Below, one piece after another: positions 63,527-64,000 of a stretch of 64,000 nt of DNA. Every line of letters starts with the position of its first letter. Within the stretch, counting starts at the first letter, position 1. The notes beneath the pieces were generated by a model, which was given only the letters and a program-made list of their open reading frames with translations, ran no database searches and was not told the origin of the DNA. The position numbers and the translations under genes were made by a program. This stretch comes from Roseiarcus sp963820795 (GTDB lineage: Bacteria > Pseudomonadota > Alphaproteobacteria > Rhizobiales > Beijerinckiaceae), in NCBI GenBank assembly GCA_963820795.1, contig CAWGBJ010000023.1, positions 263,201 to 327,200 on the forward strand, read 5' to 3'.

Positions 63527-64000
63527 TCATGAGCTGTCACATCGTGGCTTTGGACGTGGGGGCGAACGGGGCGGCCGTGAATCCATGTCGACCATGCGAC
63601 CGCCGCAACAAGGGCAAATGTCGGGGCGCTTGCCGGTGAGCAGCGCATAACGCTCGCGGTAGTCTTTGGGTTTGACGCGTGGCTCGGGATTGGGAACGTC
63701 GAGCGCGGTGCGAATTCGAGCGAGCTTTTGGACGCAGCAAGCGTTGGCGAGGAAGCCGAAGTGGCGAATGCGGCGGAAGCCCTTGGGCAAGACGTGCATG
63801 AGAAAGCGGCGCATGAACTCGTTGGCGTCCAACGTCATCGCCTTGGACTTGTTTTGGGCGCGATAATCGTTCCACCGAAAGCTGACGCAGCGATTCTGGC
63901 AATCGAGAAGACGGCCGTTGGCGATGGCGACGCGATGCGTGTAGCGACCGAGATAATCGAGGATCTGTGAGGGGCCGGCGAAAGGACGTTTGGCGAAGAC
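63527..64000 (-). CDS. IS91-family transposase, C-terminal part (runs off window)
   Basis: The frame is open from the right edge for 157 residues. It includes PSQILDYLGRYTHRVAIANG, FRWNDYRAQNKSKAMTLDAN and EFMRRFLMHVLPKGFRRIRH, the HUH-type IS91 catalytic region with the Tyr in YLGRYTHR, and ends with a zinc motif CPCCGGRMVDM. IS91 elements move by rolling-circle transposition. The N-terminus lies beyond position 64000. No frameshift is seen in the visible part. Confidence 0.88.
   Translation of the reverse strand, partial: VFAKRPFAGPSQILDYLGRYTHRVAIANGRLLDCQNRCVSFRWNDYRAQNKSKAMTLDANEFMRRFLMHVLPKGFRRIRHFGFLANACCVQKLARIRTALDVPNPEPRVKPKDYRERYALLTGKRPDICPCCGGRMVDMDSRPPRSPPRPKPRCDSS

Noticed and set aside
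63301..63639. 112-codon plus-strand frame near the right edge
   Set aside because: It overlaps the IS91-type transposase on the other strand and shows no family features.

Overview
The window looks like part of the genome of a GC-rich alphaproteobacterium, most likely of the Hyphomicrobiales (Rhizobiales). The signs are porins with short Ala-rich signal peptides, a phasin, a DUF2721 membrane protein, an Aap/Bzt-type amino-acid binding protein, and intergenic palindromes of the CCCCATCCGGC...CTTCCCC type common in that order. This is inference from gene content; no 16S or other marker gene is present. No tRNA, rRNA or CRISPR array was seen.

Positions 1-31 kb are mostly ordinary chromosome. 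First comes the end of an RND efflux operon (permease, adaptor, NodT outer-membrane factor, and a small protein with a duplicated Cys/His motif, all with 4-base overlaps). Two paralogous porins on the minus strand, an arylsulfatase, several small secreted proteins, an L,D-transpeptidase, an orphan amino-acid binding protein, a frameshifted class II aldolase and a phasin follow. Positions 18.5-29.4 kb hold a carbohydrate cluster: GH3 beta-glucosidase, an ABC exporter-like protein whose ATPase motifs are all degenerate, a PF10091/GH144-type protein, a GH15 glucoamylase and a GH94 phosphorylase. GH3, GH94 and GH144 together suggest beta-1,2-glucan (sophoro-oligosaccharide) turnover. The GH15 and GH94 genes are broken by frameshifts, and the spacer between PF10091 and GH15 carries two MITE-like composite repeats flanking a truncated DUF559 gene. 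A collagen-like lipoprotein follows, bracketed by CCCTG-rich repeats.

Positions 31.5-45.4 kb are accessory DNA with degraded phage character. They contain a J-domain protein, a 493-aa orphan overlapping an XRE regulator, a group II intron reverse-transcriptase remnant, an XRE repressor whose start codon overlaps a strong divergent promoter, a YqaJ exonuclease (frameshifted) plus ERF-HNH recombination module, an IS630 remnant, a large S-layer-like DUF4214 protein, an integrase remnant and terminase remnants.

Positions 45.4-64 kb are a dense insertion-sequence graveyard around two intact cargo genes: a TPR-sulfotransferase and a 749-aa secreted protein of unknown function. Elements seen are IS1595 (twice), IS256, IS66, IS1182 with a 381-bp MITE inside it, a serine recombinase, three IS1634-type transposases, an IS21 element with 23-bp periodic terminal repeats whose istA is split by an IS1634 copy, and an IS91-type transposase running off the right edge. 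Several insertions are flanked by CTAG.
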